Shown one piece after another: positions 5,536 to 6,511 of a DNA stretch of 6,511 bases. Each line of letters begins with the position of its first letter. Within the stretch, counting starts at the first letter, position 1. Source of the stretch: Nanobdellota archaeon (GTDB taxonomy: Archaea > Nanobdellota > Nanobdellia > Woesearchaeales > JAUYGA01); assembly GCA_030690755.1 (NCBI GenBank), contig JAUYGA010000038.1, positions 1-6,511 of the forward strand. Direction: 5' to 3'. A model generated the notes under the pieces. The model made no database searches, was not told the origin of the DNA, and worked only from the letters and a program-made list of their open reading frames with translations. A program made the translations under genes and the position numbers.

Positions 5536-6192
5536 TTATTTTATTATCAGCACAATTTCGCCTTTTAATTCTCTATCTTTTGTTTTTTCATATACTTCAG
5601 ATGCAGTCCCTCTTATGAATTCCTCAAACTTTTTTGTCAGCTCTCTTGCGATGACAACATTATCTTCAGGTATTGTTTCCTTTAATAGCAGAATTGTTTT
5701 TTTGATTCTGTGGGGTGACTCGTAAAAGACAGCTGTTTCTTTTCTTTCTTTCACGAGATTGAGCATCTTCTTTTTCTGTCCGTCTTTTTTTGGCAAGAAT
5801 CCATAGAACGTGAATCTGTCAGTTGGAAGGCCTGAGCAGGTCAGTGCAGATAGTACTGCAGAAGCTCCGGGTATTGGTGCGACTGCAAGATTTTCTTTTA
5901 TGCACTCTCGAACAATATGAAACCCAGGATCAGATATTCCTGGTGTTCCTGCATCTGAAACAAGAGCTATAGATTTTCCATCTTTCAGCAGCTCTATGAA
6001 TTCACGTGCTCGTCTGTCTTTATTGTGGTCATTGTATGAGACCATCTTTTTATGTATTTCATAGTGTTTTAACAGGATTCCAGTTCTTCTTGTGTCTTCT
6101 GCAGCAATTAGGTCAACTTCTTTTAGAATCTCAAGGGCCCTGAATGTAATGTCTCCAAGGTTTCCGATTGGTGTTGAGACAATGTATAGCAT
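5536..6192 (-). CDS. rsmI: 16S rRNA (cytidine1402-2'-O)-methyltransferase, RsmI family
   Basis: A 218-residue SAM-dependent methyltransferase of the tetrapyrrole-methylase fold. RsmI signatures in order: LYIVSTPIGNLGDITFRAL (2-20), AEDTRRTGILLKHY (31-44), YNDHN (52-56), ALVSDAGTPGISDPG (75-89), PGASAVLSAL (107-116), DRFTFYGFLPKK (124-135) and FYESPHR (155-161). The bacterial enzyme 2'-O-methylates C1402 in helix 44 of 16S rRNA at the decoding centre. Escherichia coli RsmI is about 286 residues; this copy ends at the GEIVLIIK strand and lacks the C-terminal helical extension, leaving only the catalytic core. ATG 6192 is chosen because it fits the family N-terminus exactly and lies about 27 bases from the TATA-like box. 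An out-of-frame ATG at 6200 would precede it in any longer mRNA, again favouring a leaderless start. First gene of the operon with DUF371-HAD and the PUA protein. Confidence 0.92.
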   Translation of the reverse strand: MLYIVSTPIGNLGDITFRALEILKEVDLIAAEDTRRTGILLKHYEIHKKMVSYNDHNKDRRAREFIELLKDGKSIALVSDAGTPGISDPGFHIVRECIKENLAVAPIPGASAVLSALTCSGLPTDRFTFYGFLPKKDGQKKKMLNLVKERKETAVFYESPHRIKKTILLLKETIPEDNVVIARELTKKFEEFIRGTASEVYEKTKDRELKGEIVLIIK

Positions 6193-6213
6193 AAGCTCAT
6201 GTAATTTTCTTCT

Positions 6214-6225
6214 GTTTAAATAATT
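6214..6225. promoter_or_regulatory. TATA-like box shared by rsmI (minus) and possibly the structured element (plus)
   Basis: The plus strand reads GTTTAAATAATT. Read on the minus strand its centre lies about 27 bases before the rsmI ATG, fitting a leaderless rsmI transcript. Read on the plus strand it contains TTTAAATA and would start transcription near 6244, at the foot of the long helix. The same 12-mer is the box of the ICMT-like gene. The upstream BRE region does not clearly settle direction; it may serve both. Confidence 0.5.
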
Positions 6226-6237
6226 AACTTAACTGTG

Positions 6238-6397
6238 GCGGCATTGAAAAGTTGAAGGGTGCTATCAACTTGCGAAGCTAGTAAAAAAATATTGCGAGCA
6301 ATTTTCGGAGTTCCAGAGAGAAAATTGCAATAATAAAAAGCAATGAACCGCTGAGCCGATAGCACCCCGAACGAAAGTGAGAGCTTTTCAATGCAGC
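6238..6397. ncRNA. Candidate structured RNA: nested long hairpin, strand unresolved
   Basis: This block has no coding frame but strong pairing. Outer helix: GCATTGAAAAG (6241-6251) with CTTTTCAATGC (6384-6394), 11 bp without mismatch, extended by two pairs beyond one mismatch. Middle helix: GGGTGCTATC (6257-6266) with GATAGCACCC (6358-6367), 10 bp. Inner helix: GCAATTTTC (6298-6306) with GAAAATTGC (6320-6328), 9 bp with a 13-base loop, enclosed by ATTGC (6291-6295) with GCAAT (6340-6344). Between outer and middle helices is an asymmetric internal loop of 5 bases against 16. TATA-like boxes lie about 26 bases outside both ends, so either strand could be transcribed. I see none of the core motifs of RNase P RNA, SRP RNA, 5S rRNA or tRNA. 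It could instead be a small inverted-repeat element; the unequal arms and inner structure make an RNA more likely. Confidence 0.5.
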
Positions 6398-6421
6398 ATT
6401 AGCTGTTAAATGTTGCGTCAG

Positions 6422-6431
6422 ATTTATAAAT
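6422..6431. promoter_or_regulatory. Palindromic TATA box to the right of the structured element
   Basis: ATTTATAAAT is a perfect 10-base palindrome, so it can be read on both strands. On the minus strand it is preceded by a purine-rich GATGAGG (possible BRE) and would start transcription near 6401, just before the outer helix. On the plus strand it is 29 bases before an ATG at 6456 that opens only a 10-codon frame. Confidence 0.45.
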
Positions 6432-6511
6432 CCTCATCGATTTAACCACTTCATAATGGGAATAGAAGCTCTTGTTGAGGAAAAGTAACTATAAAGCCTG
6501 ATTCATATTAA

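Noticed and set aside
6241..6394. RNase P RNA, SRP RNA, 5S rRNA or H/ACA guide identity for the structured block
   Set aside because: The conserved P4-region and GAGGAAAGUCC-type sequences of RNase P RNA, the SRP helix 8 core, the 5S loop motifs and a properly placed ACA box were all not seen.
1..6511. CRISPR array, tRNA genes or large direct repeats
   Set aside because: No regularly spaced repeats and no tRNA-like T-loop and acceptor pairing were found on either strand.

Overview
The window looks like a piece of an AT-rich archaeal genome, most likely a DPANN-type lineage (Woesearchaeota/Pacearchaeota-like); this placement is inferred. The grounds are an archaeal/eukaryotic MCTS1-type PUA protein, a DUF371 domain (an archaeal family), TATA boxes about 26-32 bases upstream of start codons with almost no Shine-Dalgarno sequences (leaderless-style promoters), and short U-rich 3' ends. 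A bacterial-type RsmI and a YpjD-like MazG protein are also present; I believe both are seen in DPANN genomes.

Layout: the left edge (1-98, plus strand) holds the last 31 codons of a DDE transposase. All other recognised genes are on the minus strand. Reading in their transcription direction from the right: rsmI (5536-6192), a DUF371-HAD fusion (4370-5506) and a PUA-domain RNA-binding protein (3878-4339) form a tight three-gene operon with gaps of 29 and 30 bases. Next come an unrecognised acidic 254-residue protein with its own consensus TATA box (3027-3791), an ICMT-like membrane methyltransferase (2220-2909) followed by a small HAD hydrolase (1580-2179), a MazG-type nucleotide pyrophosphohydrolase with its own leaderless promoter (1174-1491), and a DUF475/TerC-like membrane protein (149-964, with coding sequence that continues upstream to about 1048 without a usual start codon).

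Functional theme: the right-hand operon points to ribosome work (16S rRNA methylation, small-subunit/tRNA-binding PUA protein, and a DUF371-HAD enzyme of unknown substrate). The left part is a set of small housekeeping genes: nucleotide clean-up, phosphatase, membrane methylation and a possible metal/ion membrane protein.

The most unusual piece is at 6238-6397, upstream of rsmI. It is a non-coding block of about 155 bases that folds into nested perfect helices (11, 10 and 9 bp), with a competing 7-bp local hairpin, and it is flanked on both sides by TATA-like boxes placed about 26 bases outside the helix ends. It is a candidate structured RNA that I cannot match to RNase P RNA, SRP RNA, 5S rRNA or tRNA. 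The second point of note is the missing start of the DUF475 gene: the first of its two metal-site motifs lies upstream of the first ATG.
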